From Variovorax paradoxus (lineage in GTDB: Bacteria; Pseudomonadota; Gammaproteobacteria; Burkholderiales; Burkholderiaceae_C): DNA of 64,000 bases. This document shows positions 55,921 through 64,000 of this stretch, piece by piece. How positions within the stretch are numbered: position 1 is the stretch's first letter; every line of letters begins with the position of its first letter. The notes under the pieces were generated by a model that was not told the DNA's origin, searched no databases, and saw nothing but the letters and a program-made list of their open reading frames with translations. The stretch is from assembly GCF_029919115.1 (NCBI RefSeq), contig NZ_CP123990.1:62001-126000 (forward strand), read 5' to 3'. Both the position numbers and the translations under genes were made by a program.

Positions 55921-56862
55921 ATGCTCGATCTCAACGACATCGCCATGTTTGTGCAGGTGGTGCGCCATGGCAGCTTTGCCGGGGCGGCGCGCAAGCTTGG
56001 CCTGCCGCCCAATACGGTGAGCCGGCGCATCCAGCAACTGGAGGCGCAACTGGGCACGCGGCTGATGCAGCGCTCCACCCGCAAACTCACCCTTACCAGT
56101 GCGGGCGAGGCGTTTCACGAGCGCTGTGCGGGCGCGGTCGACGGGCTGGTCGAAGCCGGGCAAGAGTTGATTACGGGCAGCCGGGAGCCCAGCGGCCTGA
56201 TCCGCGTGGCGGCCACGGCGGACTTCTTCGACTTTTTCCCCATGGAATGGGTTGCCGACTTTCTGGCCGCGCACCCTCGGGTGCGCGTCGACTTTGTACT
56301 CAGCGACGCAAAAGCCGACCTGATCGCCGAGCAGATCGACATCGCATTCCGCGGCGGTGCATTGCCCGATTCAGGCTACGTTGCCCGCAAGCTCATGAGC
56401 GCCCGAACCGATGGCTTGGTCGCCAGCCCTGCCTACATTGCGGCGCGCGGCGCGCCCGCCACGCTGCAAGACCTGGCGGACCATGACTGCGTTACCTCGC
56501 CCCATCCGAGCGGCCGCACCGTCTGGCGCCTGACCAGCCCTGACGGCGTGGAAGAAGAGGTGCAAGTCGCGGGCCGTTTCAGCGGCAACACCGCCCAGGC
56601 CTTGCGCAAAGCCGCGCTCGCCGGTCTCGGCGTTGCGCTGCTGCCCCCCACCATGGCGCGGGCGGACATCGAGGCCGGACGGCTCGTCCCGGTTCTGCCG
56701 CAGTACCAGCGAACGGGGCAGGGGCTGAGCGTGCTCTATACGAGCCGTAAGCACCTGCCGCCTGCGGTCTCGGCGTTTGTCGGGATGGTGGTGGAGAAGC
56801 TGAGCGCAGGTGAGGCGTTGCCGGAGATGCTGCGCCTCGCGAATACCTTGCCCACGGCCTGA
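55921..56862 (+). CDS. LysR-family transcriptional regulator
   Basis: A 313-aa regulator. The N terminus is MLDLNDIAMFVQVVRHGSFA, with helix-turn-helix AGAARKLGLPPNTVSRRIQQLE. The sensor domain contains LIRVAATADFFDFFPMEW and DIAFRGGALPDSGYVA, typical of the CrgA/DsdC-like group. It probably controls the divergent FMN reductase-pirin pair in response to quinones or electrophiles. The 85-bp shared promoter region shows no strong palindrome. Confidence 0.9.
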   Translation: MLDLNDIAMFVQVVRHGSFAGAARKLGLPPNTVSRRIQQLEAQLGTRLMQRSTRKLTLTSAGEAFHERCAGAVDGLVEAGQELITGSREPSGLIRVAATADFFDFFPMEWVADFLAAHPRVRVDFVLSDAKADLIAEQIDIAFRGGALPDSGYVARKLMSARTDGLVASPAYIAARGAPATLQDLADHDCVTSPHPSGRTVWRLTSPDGVEEEVQVAGRFSGNTAQALRKAALAGLGVALLPPTMARADIEAGRLVPVLPQYQRTGQGLSVLYTSRKHLPPAVSAFVGMVVEKLSAGEALPEMLRLANTLPTA

Positions 56863-56886
56863 TCGATTTCCACAGAAAATGCCTGC

Positions 56887-57363
56887 ATGAAAATCGAAAA
56901 AGACACCGTCGTCACCCTCAAGTACAAGGTCGCCGATGCCCAGGGCAAGCTCATCGAAGCCAGCCCCGAGCCGATGGCGTACCTGCATGGCGGGTACGAG
57001 AACACGCTGCCCAAGATCGAGGAAGCGCTCGATGGCAAGGAAAAGGGCTACCAGACCACGCTGAACCTAGCGCCTGAAGACGCCTTCGGCCTGCGCGACG
57101 AATCGCTGGTGCGCAGCATTCCCAAGGCCGAGTTTCCGCCGGGCGTGAAGGTGGGTGGACAGCTGCAGGGGCGGCTCGATGACGGCACCGAGCACGTTTT
57201 CACGGTGATGAAGATCAAGGGCCCGGTGGTGCTGCTCGACGGCAACCACGCGTGGGCGGGCAAGGCGCTGAAGTTCAGCCTGCAGGTGACGGACGTGCGC
57301 GCGGCGTTGCCGGTGGAGATCGAGCATCGGCACGTGCATGGCGCGCATGGGCACCATCACTGA
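56887..57363 (+). CDS. FKBP-type peptidyl-prolyl isomerase, SlyD-like with histidine-rich tail
   Basis: A 158-aa protein. The FKBP halves are MKIEKDTVVTLKYKVADAQG and DGNHAWAGKALKFSLQVTDV, with the insert-in-flap (IF) chaperone domain between them (APEDAFGLRDESLVRSIPKA). The C terminus ends HRHVHGAHGHHH, a short metal-binding tail as in SlyD. It isomerises prolyl bonds, acts as a chaperone, and may hand over nickel. It lies 24 bp after the LysR gene. Confidence 0.9.
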   Translation: MKIEKDTVVTLKYKVADAQGKLIEASPEPMAYLHGGYENTLPKIEEALDGKEKGYQTTLNLAPEDAFGLRDESLVRSIPKAEFPPGVKVGGQLQGRLDDGTEHVFTVMKIKGPVVLLDGNHAWAGKALKFSLQVTDVRAALPVEIEHRHVHGAHGHHH

Positions 57364-57402
57364 TCGATTGCCGGTTATTTCGGCTTTTCAGCGCCGCGCC
57401 TG

Positions 57403-58998
57403 CTACTTCTTTGCCCAGAAGCGCGGCGCCTTCTCGATCTTGCCCAGCGCCTTGCGGCACGCCTTCGCGCCGGCCGCATGGCGCGCGCTGAACCAGCCGA
57501 CGCCGAACCACGCACGCGCATTGCGCTCGGCAGCCTCCTGGTAGAGCTTGAGCGCAACCGCTTCGTCGTTGAACTCGCCCAGCGCGTCTTGCGCGGGCCG
57601 CAGGCGCTTCAGGTACCGCGCGGCGGCTGAGCTTTTTTCACCGTCCGCATCACCGAACAGCGGCGCCGCGAACTCGGCCAGGTAGCGCAGGCGCTTGAGC
57701 CGCTTGCGGGTGCGATGCTGGACTTCGGTTGGCAGGGATTCGAAGCGCAGTCCGTCTCGGACGACCTGTTTGTGCAAACGCTGCAGGCGCTTTCGCAAGA
57801 AGCGGCGCGCACCGCCGGCGTGCAGCGGTGCCGATTGGTCCTGCGCAGTTTCTCCGGCTTTCGCCACTTCAGCGTGCGTTGCGACGGTAAAGCCGATGAG
57901 CGAAACCAGCACCGACTGGAATGCCGGCGCGCGCACGATCTCGCCCGGAGACGGTGCGCCGGCCGCTGCCTGTTCGCCTGCAAGCGGATCGAATTCCGGT
58001 GCGCCCGCGCTGCGCAATTGCGGCTGCGCCAGCTTCGCGACCTGCTCTCGATCGCGCAGCGCACCAAGGGCGCGAAAGGCTTCGACCAGGGGTGGCTCCC
58101 ATCCGGCAACGTCGAAAAAACCTCCGCGCGCGTCAAGCCCCGCGAGTTCGCGGAATGCGGTGCGCAGCCGGCGGATGCCGATGCGCAATTGGTGGATCTG
58201 TTCTTCGTCGGTGCTGCCGGCCGCGATCTCGCTGCCGTTGGGCAGTATCTGGGCCAAGCACGCTGCGACCACGGCTTTCTGGATAGCACGGCCGTCGCGC
58301 TTGTCGTCTTTTTCATCGGCAAAGCGTGGAGCTTCAGCCTTGACAGCCGGCACCGCTTCGAGCCTTGCGAGCAGGCGCGCGCCGCGCTCGGCCTTGGAAA
58401 CTGTGCTGAACCACAGGCCGTGCTGCTGCGACCAGCGGCGCGCAAGCTCGACGAGCCCTTGCACATTGCCTCGCTTGAGTTCGAGTTCCAGCTCGCAGAC
58501 AGGCGATTCGCGCTGCTCGGGCGTGCCTGCATTGGCGACGACCTTGCCGACGTCGAGTGCCAGTTCCACAACGGCGGCATCGGTGCCAGCGACACGCACG
58601 TCGCGCGTGAGCCGGACGATGTCGGTCGACTGGCGCTCGACCAGCGGCGCGCCGCTCTCCGCCAGCACCATGGCAAGCCGCTCGCCAACCGACGTGCCTT
58701 GGTGGCGCTGGGGGTCGACCGCGGGCGATGCGCCGCCCGACACGGCGCCAAGATCGACGTTGTGCTCGAGCCGGTGCAGGGCGTTGTCCCCGGTGGCCTT
58801 GACGGTCTGAACCCAGCGCGGCCCTTCCTTGCGCAGGCGCAGCACCATACCCTGGGCAGCCAGCGCCTGGTCGGCGGTGTCGAAATAGCGTGCTTGCAGG
58901 CGGGTGCTCACCACGGCGCCGCGCCGCATGGCGGTTTCCACCGCTTTCAGCCGCTCCGCGGGAATATGAAACTTGAACTCGATCTCCATGACGACCAT
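57403..58998 (-). CDS. CYTH-CHAD domain protein
   Basis: A 531-aa protein. The N-terminal CYTH domain (residues 4-205) carries the ExExK signature (EIEFKF) and strands rich in Arg, Lys and Glu for triphosphate binding, as in inorganic triphosphatases. The C-terminal CHAD domain (from about 245) has the conserved histidines in QIHQLRIGIRRLRTAF and HKQVVRDG, and binds polyphosphate. The combined protein likely acts in polyphosphate or triphosphate metabolism. The start at 58998 has AGGG six bases upstream; 58989 is an alternative. Confidence 0.88.
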   Translation of the reverse strand: MVVMEIEFKFHIPAERLKAVETAMRRGAVVSTRLQARYFDTADQALAAQGMVLRLRKEGPRWVQTVKATGDNALHRLEHNVDLGAVSGGASPAVDPQRHQGTSVGERLAMVLAESGAPLVERQSTDIVRLTRDVRVAGTDAAVVELALDVGKVVANAGTPEQRESPVCELELELKRGNVQGLVELARRWSQQHGLWFSTVSKAERGARLLARLEAVPAVKAEAPRFADEKDDKRDGRAIQKAVVAACLAQILPNGSEIAAGSTDEEQIHQLRIGIRRLRTAFRELAGLDARGGFFDVAGWEPPLVEAFRALGALRDREQVAKLAQPQLRSAGAPEFDPLAGEQAAAGAPSPGEIVRAPAFQSVLVSLIGFTVATHAEVAKAGETAQDQSAPLHAGGARRFLRKRLQRLHKQVVRDGLRFESLPTEVQHRTRKRLKRLRYLAEFAAPLFGDADGEKSSAAARYLKRLRPAQDALGEFNDEAVALKLYQEAAERNARAWFGVGWFSARHAAGAKACRKALGKIEKAPRFWAKK

Positions 58999-59067
58999 GA
59001 TGCCCTGTCTTTTTTTCATCGTGCACGCGGCTCCGTCTGCCGCTGCAGCAAGCAAGAAAGGCTCGCC

Positions 59068-60441
59068 ATGGCCATAGGCTCCGATCCCACCTCCCTTCTG
59101 GCTGCGGGCGCCGCCCGATCGGCCGCCGCACTGGCCGCCGGCCAGCTGAGCGCCGCGGAGTTGTGCGATGCAGCCATCGCCCGCATCGAGTCGCTTGACG
59201 GCACGCTCAATGCAGTGGTGGTGCGCGACTTCGACCGCGCACGCCGCCAGGCGGCCGCAGCCGACGCGGCCCTTGCGCGTGGCGAACGCCGGCCGCTGCT
59301 GGGCGTGCCGATGACCGTGAAGGAAGCCTTCAACGTGGCCGGCCTGCCGACCAGCTGGGGGCTTCCGCCGTTTCGCGACTTCGTGCCGCAGCAGGACGCC
59401 GTGGCGGTTGCGCGCCTCAAGGCAGCAGGCGCGGTGATTCTCGGCAAGACCAACGTGCCAACTGCGCTGGCCGACTGGCAATGCGCCAATCCGGTGTACG
59501 GCCGGACGGTGCACCCGCTCGATGCGACGCGTACGCCGGGGGGATCGTCGGGTGGCGGCGCAGCGGCCGTGGCTACCGGAATGGTGGCATTGGAACTGGG
59601 CTCCGACCTGACGGGTTCTCTGCGCATCCCTGCGAGCTTTTGCGGCGTGTACACGCACAAGCCAAGCCACGGCCTGCTGCCGACGCGCGGCTTTGCATTT
59701 CCAGGGACCGAAGAAGCGCCGGCCGGCTTGCCCTCGGTGATCGGGCCCATCGGCCGTTGCACGGACGACCTCTCGCTGGCACTCGACGTGCTGGCCGGGC
59801 CCGATGCGGCCCATGTGGCGCAAGGCCGCTTCATGCTGCCGGCGCCGCGCCGCGCGGCCGTGAAGGATTGGCGTGTTCTCGTGGTCACCGCGCATCCGCA
59901 GGCCGCGGTCGCGGCCGATGTGCGCGCCGCCGTCGAGGGCGCCGGGCAACGGTTGATGGAGGCCGGCGCCTCGGTGGTTCATGCATCCGACCTTCTGCCC
60001 GATCTGGCGGAAGTCAGCGACACCTATGACCAGATCGTGCAGATCGTGCTTGCGCATGCAGAGCCCGGCGGCCGTTCGCCCAAGCAGCTGCACACCTGGT
60101 TCGACCTGCTGGCTGCGCGCACGCGCATTCGGGCGCAGCTGCGCGCACTGTTCACGCAGATCGATGCAGTGCTGTGCCCGGCAGTGGGATGCGCGGCCTT
60201 CGAGCACATGGCCGAGCCGGAGTGGGACAAGCGCGCGCTCACCATCGACGGCAAGCCGGCACCCTATGGCGCGCTGGCCGCATGGGCCGGGCTGGCAAGC
60301 CTGGGCGGCCTTCCCGCCACCGTCGCCCCTATAGGCTTCACTGCCGACCGACTGCCCGTGGGCGTGCAGATCGTCGGTCCGTATTTCGAAGACCGCAGCA
60401 CCCTGCAATTGGCTGGACTGCTGGCGACGACTGCAAATTAA
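59068..60441 (+). CDS. Amidase (amidase signature family)
   Basis: A 457-aa amidase-signature hydrolase. The catalytic Lys is in GVPMTVKEAFNVAG, the cis-Ser in TRTPGGSSGGGAAAVATG, and the nucleophile Ser in GSDLTGSLRIPASFCGVY. The usual GGS of the last motif reads TGS here. It hydrolyses carboxamides, and the substrate cannot be told. The start at 59068 is the first ATG after the divergent CYTH-CHAD gene. It resembles indole-acetamide or aryl-acylamidase types only in general terms. Confidence 0.9.
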   Translation: MAIGSDPTSLLAAGAARSAAALAAGQLSAAELCDAAIARIESLDGTLNAVVVRDFDRARRQAAAADAALARGERRPLLGVPMTVKEAFNVAGLPTSWGLPPFRDFVPQQDAVAVARLKAAGAVILGKTNVPTALADWQCANPVYGRTVHPLDATRTPGGSSGGGAAAVATGMVALELGSDLTGSLRIPASFCGVYTHKPSHGLLPTRGFAFPGTEEAPAGLPSVIGPIGRCTDDLSLALDVLAGPDAAHVAQGRFMLPAPRRAAVKDWRVLVVTAHPQAAVAADVRAAVEGAGQRLMEAGASVVHASDLLPDLAEVSDTYDQIVQIVLAHAEPGGRSPKQLHTWFDLLAARTRIRAQLRALFTQIDAVLCPAVGCAAFEHMAEPEWDKRALTIDGKPAPYGALAAWAGLASLGGLPATVAPIGFTADRLPVGVQIVGPYFEDRSTLQLAGLLATTAN

Positions 60442-60449
60442 AAAACATG

Positions 60450-60495
60450 TGGACGCCGTCCATTTTCTTTGATATCTTTTGTGGACGGCGTACAC
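60450..60495. promoter_or_regulatory. Two related palindromic operator sites upstream of the VOC gene
   Basis: TGGACG-C-CGTCCA (60450-60462) and GTGGACGGCGTACAC (60481-60495) are inverted copies of the same pattern (GTG/T-ACGCCGT-CCAC). Their centres are about 32 bp apart, three helical turns. They look like TetR-type operators flanking the promoter of the VOC gene; no TetR gene is in the window. Confidence 0.6.
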
Positions 60496-60546
60496 AAAAC
60501 GTCGGCAAACATCCGATCCACTCTTCATCGACATAGGAAGACAACC

Positions 60547-60969
60547 ATGGCCAACAAGCAGATCTTCGTGAACCTCCCCGTCAAGAACCTGGAAAAGTCG
60601 AAGGCGTTCTTTGCCGCGCTGGGCTACACCTTCAACGAACAATTCACCGACGCCAACGCCGCGTGCATGGTGATCCAGGAAGGCAGCATCCACGCGATGC
60701 TGCTGGTCGAAGACTTCTTCAAGACCTTTACGGACAAGAGCCTCACGGACACGAGCAAGAGCACCGAGGTGCTGCTGTGCCTTTCGTGCGAGAGCCGCGC
60801 AGAGGTCGACGAGTTGGTGGCCAAGGCGGTGGCCGCGGGCGGCACGGTGCCCCGCGCGCCGCAAGACTACGGCTTCATGTACGGCCACGGCTTCCAGGAC
60901 ATCGACGGCCATCTGTGGGAGCTGAGCTACATGGACCCGAACGCCGAAGTCCAGCACCAGAATCCGTGA
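60547..60969 (+). CDS. VOC (glyoxalase/bleomycin resistance) family protein
   Basis: A 140-aa vicinal-oxygen-chelate fold protein. It starts MANKQIFVNLPVKNLEKSKA, shows the paired beta-alpha-beta-beta-beta modules, and ends with the GFQDIDGHLWELSYMDP motif carrying the metal-ligand glutamate. Such proteins include glyoxalase-like lyases, dioxygenases and antibiotic-binding proteins. The promoter region carries two operator-like palindromes, so expression is likely inducible. The substrate is unknown. Confidence 0.88.
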   Translation: MANKQIFVNLPVKNLEKSKAFFAALGYTFNEQFTDANAACMVIQEGSIHAMLLVEDFFKTFTDKSLTDTSKSTEVLLCLSCESRAEVDELVAKAVAAGGTVPRAPQDYGFMYGHGFQDIDGHLWELSYMDPNAEVQHQNP

Positions 60970-61129
60970 TTTCCGGCGCCCAAGGAAAACAAGAACGATG
61001 CCCATCGTTCCATATGCGCTCTTCACTGTTGCACGGAAGGCACCTTCCCTGAAGCACGTTCGCCCCGATATTCCGAAGAACAATGCTGCCGCGCATTCCA
61101 CGGCGCGATCAACGGAAAGGAATATCGAG

Positions 61130-62215
61130 GTGTCCAGCAACAACAACAGCAATGAAGAAGGCCGCAGCCCCGTGCTGCAAGTGAGCGCGCTCGGCTTTCC
61201 GTGGCAGACGATCGACCCGTTCCTGTTCTGCGTCTATCACGACGATGCCTATCCCAAGGCCAACGCGCAGATGGGGCCCGAGGCCCCGCTGGCGGGCCGG
61301 CAGATCGGCCAGGACTTCAGCCGCAAGGACGGCTGGAGCATGTACCACGGCGAAACGGTGCCGGGCTTTCCGTCGCACCCACACCGTGGCTTCGAGACGG
61401 TGACCATCGTGCGCAAGGGGCTGGTCGACCACTCCGATTCGCTGGGCGCCACCGCACGCTTTGGCGGCGGCGATGTGCAGTGGCTCACGGCCGGCAAGGG
61501 CATCGTGCATTCGGAGATGTTTCCGCTGCTCGACACCGGCGCGGCCAACCCGTTGGAGTTGTTCCAGATCTGGCTCAACCTGCCCGCCAAGAGCAAGATG
61601 GCCGATCCGCACTTCACGATGTTCTGGTCGGAAGCGATTCCGCGTTTCTCGTCAGACGATGCGAAGGGCGGCCGCACAGAGGTCGCTGTGATAGCAGGCC
61701 GCTTCGGCGATGCGGCAGGCAACGGCAACGCACCAGAGCCAATCGCACCGCTTGCACCGCCGCCCGATTCATGGGCCGCGCAAGCCAGCGCCGACGTCGC
61801 GATCTGGACGTTGAAAATGACGCCCGGTGCGCGGTGGACGCTGCCTGCTGCAGCGGGCGAGGGCACGCGTCGCATGCTTTACTTCTTCAAGGGTGCCGTA
61901 GCGCACATTGCGGGACAGCGCATCGAAGGCCCGGCCGCCATCGAGTTGCGCGCCGATGCGGCGGTGGAGCTGGTCAACGGCAACGGCGAAGCGAGCGAGT
62001 TCCTGCTGCTGCAAGGCCGTCCCATTGCGGAGCCGGTGGTGCAATACGGCCCCTTCGTGATGAACACGCAGGCAGAGATCAGCCAGACCCTCGCCGACTA
62101 CCGCCGCACACAATTTGGTGGCTGGCCCTGGAGCGATCCGGCGCCGGTGCATGACCGCGACGCGGCGCGTTTTGCGCGGCACCCGGGCGGACGCGAAGAA
62201 AAGCCAAACGCCTGA
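61130..62215 (+). CDS. Pirin-family protein
   Basis: A 361-aa pirin-like bicupin. Metal-site residues are in FPSHPHRGFETVTIV and GKGIVHSEMFPL. It is longer than the pirin at 54382-55248 and has an Asn/Ser-rich N terminus. The GTG start at 61130 (VSSNNNSNEEG) is preferred, since AAGGAA lies upstream. The frame is open to an ATG at 60998, but that extension looks non-coding. The gene follows the VOC gene by 160 bp on the same strand and may share its regulation. Confidence 0.82.
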   Translation: MSSNNNSNEEGRSPVLQVSALGFPWQTIDPFLFCVYHDDAYPKANAQMGPEAPLAGRQIGQDFSRKDGWSMYHGETVPGFPSHPHRGFETVTIVRKGLVDHSDSLGATARFGGGDVQWLTAGKGIVHSEMFPLLDTGAANPLELFQIWLNLPAKSKMADPHFTMFWSEAIPRFSSDDAKGGRTEVAVIAGRFGDAAGNGNAPEPIAPLAPPPDSWAAQASADVAIWTLKMTPGARWTLPAAAGEGTRRMLYFFKGAVAHIAGQRIEGPAAIELRADAAVELVNGNGEASEFLLLQGRPIAEPVVQYGPFVMNTQAEISQTLADYRRTQFGGWPWSDPAPVHDRDAARFARHPGGREEKPNA

Positions 62216-62243
62216 AGAAGCGGCGAGCTGCCCCGGCGACGAA

Positions 62244-62534
62244 TCAAAAAGTCTTAAGCAGCTCGACCGCCGGCGCGGTCATGCTGGGCACGAACTCGAT
62301 CACGTGCGTGCTTGCCACGCCGCTCTGAACGAACGGGTCGCGCGCCAGCACCGCGTCGAGCGCGGCCCGGTCGCCCGAACGCGCGAGGATCACGCCGCCC
62401 TTGCGTGGCACCTGACGACCAGAGGCCACGAACAGGCCGCTTGCGTAGTGCTTTCGTAGCCAGGTCATGTGCCCATCCATCAATGCATCGAGCTCTTCAA
62501 GCGGACGAATGTAGGTGAGAGTGACGATGAACAT
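62244..62534 (-). CDS. YciI-like protein
   Basis: A 96-aa ferredoxin-like-fold protein of the YciI family. It starts MFIVTLTYIRPLEELDALMD, with the conserved His in the HMTWLRKHYASG segment and Asp/Pro in DAVLARDPFVQSGV. Function is not settled for the family; some members act as dehydrochlorinase- or muconolactone-isomerase-like enzymes. The frame upstream of 62534 is not family-like. It is divergent from the M4 protease gene. Confidence 0.85.
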   Translation of the reverse strand: MFIVTLTYIRPLEELDALMDGHMTWLRKHYASGLFVASGRQVPRKGGVILARSGDRAALDAVLARDPFVQSGVASTHVIEFVPSMTAPAVELLKTF

Positions 62535-62682
62535 GGACAAGGCGGCAGTAGATCTGGAACTACCGATCCTATGGCCTGAAGCGTGGGCATCCGTGACACG
62601 AGAAGTAACGGAGTGATCCATGTTTTGCAGCTTCTGATACCTTCTTTTTTGTCGCCTTCAATTGCCGTAGGGGAGCCGTTCG

Positions 62683-63753
62683 ATGCCGCTTCAGTCGCCG
62701 CGCCTTTTGCCGCCTGGTTTCGTACCGCCGTATCTGCTCGATCGGCTGGCGGAGCGGGCGGGCGCCCATGCCAGTGCGCGGGCGGCACAAACACTGATGA
62801 TCGACCGCGAGCATCGCGGCCTTCGCGAGGCGGCCGCCACGCAAGGCGTGTCGTCGGGCCGCCCGCCGGCTTATGTGCGGCGCGACTCGCCGCAGCGCGC
62901 CGTTCACGACGCCGAACACACCATGAGCCTGCCCGGCAAGCTGGTGCGCGCCGAGGGGCAAGCCCCCACCAACGACATCGCGGCCGACGAAGCCTACGAC
63001 TACCTGGGTGCCACCTACCGGCTGTACCGCGACATCTACGAGCGCGATTCGATCGACGGCGCCGGCATGCCCCTGACGGGCAGCGTGCACTACGGCAACG
63101 ACTATGACAACGCGTTCTGGAACGGCAAGCAGATGGTGTTCGGCGATGGCGACGGCGAGGTCATGAACCGCTTCACCATTGCGGTGGACATCATCGGCCA
63201 CGAGCTGACGCACGGTGTCATCGACCACGAATCCGGCCTGGTCTACCAGGGGCAATCGGGCGCACTGAACGAATCGATCTGCGACGTGTTCGGCGTGCTG
63301 GTCAAGCAGCACTTGCTGAAGCAGACGGCGCAGCAGTCCGACTGGCTCATCGGCGCAGGGCTTTTCACTGCCAAGGTCGCGGCGCGCGCACTGCGCTCGA
63401 TGGCCGAGCCCGGCACCGCCTACGACGACCCGGTGCTCGGCAAAGACCCGCAGCCTGCCCACATGAAAGACCTGGTCGTCACGCGGCAGGACAATGGCGG
63501 CGTGCACATCAATTCCGGCATTCCGAACCGCGCTTTCTATCTTGCGGCCACCGCCATCCAGGGCCCGGCCTGGGAGACTGCAGGCCGCGTCTGGTACGAC
63601 ACCGTGTGCGACAGGCGGCTGCGCCCGGACGCCGACTTCCTGGCCTTCGCGCAATTGAGCGCGGAGAATGCGGCCAAGCGCTTCGGCGCCGGCAGCGCGG
63701 CGCACAAGGCTATCGGCGCCGCATGGAACACCGCGGGGGTTACACCATCATGA
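62683..63753 (+). CDS. M4 (thermolysin-family) metallopeptidase, protealysin-like
   Basis: A 356-aa protease precursor. Zinc ligands are H173 and H177 in IGHELTHGVID and E197 in GALNESICDVFG, with the active-site His in NGGVHINSGIPNRAFY. The N terminus is a short propeptide with PPGFVPPYLLDRLAERAG, the PPYLL element of protealysin-like proteases, and has no signal peptide. These enzymes stay in the cytoplasm or leave by unusual routes. AGGGGAG precedes the start. The stop overlaps the start of the inhibitor gene by 4 nt. Confidence 0.92.
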   Translation: MPLQSPRLLPPGFVPPYLLDRLAERAGAHASARAAQTLMIDREHRGLREAAATQGVSSGRPPAYVRRDSPQRAVHDAEHTMSLPGKLVRAEGQAPTNDIAADEAYDYLGATYRLYRDIYERDSIDGAGMPLTGSVHYGNDYDNAFWNGKQMVFGDGDGEVMNRFTIAVDIIGHELTHGVIDHESGLVYQGQSGALNESICDVFGVLVKQHLLKQTAQQSDWLIGAGLFTAKVAARALRSMAEPGTAYDDPVLGKDPQPAHMKDLVVTRQDNGGVHINSGIPNRAFYLAATAIQGPAWETAGRVWYDTVCDRRLRPDADFLAFAQLSAENAAKRFGAGSAAHKAIGAAWNTAGVTPS

Positions 63754-64000
63754 TTCAGCTTCCGCCTCTGGACCAGGCTTCGGTCGTGCGGGTCACGCGC
63801 GAAGGCGGCGTCGCCTACCTGCCGGGCCTTTCTCGGCCGCGCAGCTATCAACTGGGCAACTGCAGCGAAGAATTGCGCCAGCAGATCGGCGAAGCCTTGC
63901 AAAGCGCCGCACCACATGCAGAACAGCGTGACGGACCCGGTTCGGCGGGCGGAGACCAGCGCTTCTACCGCGTCGAAGTGGTGGTGGAGAGCGCCACCAC
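63750..64000 (+). CDS. Emfourin-type protease inhibitor (partial, cut by window edge)
   Basis: The frame is open from the ATG at 63750, which overlaps the M4 protease stop, to the end of the window (83 codons seen). It starts MIQLPPLDQASVVRVTREGG and includes LPGLSRPRSYQLGNCSEELR and FYRVEVVVES. Size, coupling to a protealysin-like M4 gene and the strand pattern fit emfourin, the slow-binding inhibitor encoded with protealysin. The 3' end lies beyond the window, so length and family remain to be confirmed. Confidence 0.75.
   Translation, partial: MIQLPPLDQASVVRVTREGGVAYLPGLSRPRSYQLGNCSEELRQQIGEALQSAAPHAEQRDGPGSAGGDQRFYRVEVVVESAT

Noticed and set aside
60998..61129. N-terminal extension of the second pirin from the ATG at 60998
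   Set aside because: The extension resembles no pirin N terminus. The GTG at 61130 has a good ribosome binding site.

Overview
The window is a GC-rich, gene-dense bacterial chromosome segment. Gene content suggests a Comamonadaceae betaproteobacterium, most likely Variovorax or a close relative: orphan TctC-type binding proteins, a type IV pilin with PilY1, a SET-domain gene beside a SWIB-tailed topoisomerase III, a second IF-1 gene beside dbpA, and a recA-recX pair behind a LexA box. The genus is inferred from gene content and was not checked by a search. I found no rRNA, tRNA, CRISPR array, intact insertion sequence or origin.

Layout. 1-1739 is the 3' part of pilY1. 1937-10804 is the most distinctive region. 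It holds an apparently complete decaprenyl-phospho-D-arabinofuranose pathway (phosphoribosyltransferase, PAP2-like phosphatase, DprE1, DprE2, GtrA-type flippase), two unrelated GT-C glycosyltransferases, a TfpX/TfpZ pilin accessory protein and the major pilin gene pilA with a sigma-54 promoter. This reads as a system that coats type IV pilin with D-arabinofuranose. It parallels the Pseudomonas aeruginosa group IV pilin system and keeps the mycobacterial Rv3789-3790-3791 gene order. 11005-15663 is a signalling operon: PP2C phosphatase, FHA protein, CHASE2 adenylate cyclase and a cAMP phosphodiesterase. 15679-30263 is mostly core: TerC, sucCD, argC, recA/recX, MarR, a TctDE-like two-component pair, birA, the SET protein and topB.

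30260-41856 holds TctC-type binding proteins, amidohydrolase and isomerase genes, MocR/MFS, and a cold-shock-like group (long leader, 88-aa protein, IF-1 paralogue, DbpA helicase). 43543-49943 is a trans-4-hydroxyproline catabolic operon: deaminase, binding protein, epimerase, three-subunit D-hydroxyproline dehydrogenase and its GntR regulator, with an AT-rich palindromic operator upstream. 50074-51944 is a hipBA toxin-antitoxin pair with a nearly leaderless promoter. The remainder carries a TctC-M20 peptidase pair, two pirins, an FMN reductase/LysR pair, SlyD-like FKBP, a CYTH-CHAD protein, an amidase, a VOC protein, and a protealysin-like M4 protease coupled to an emfourin-type inhibitor that runs off the right edge.

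Many adjacent genes overlap by the tetranucleotide ATGA, which marks translational coupling. Start codons were chosen from ribosome binding sites, overlaps and operator positions where these were visible.
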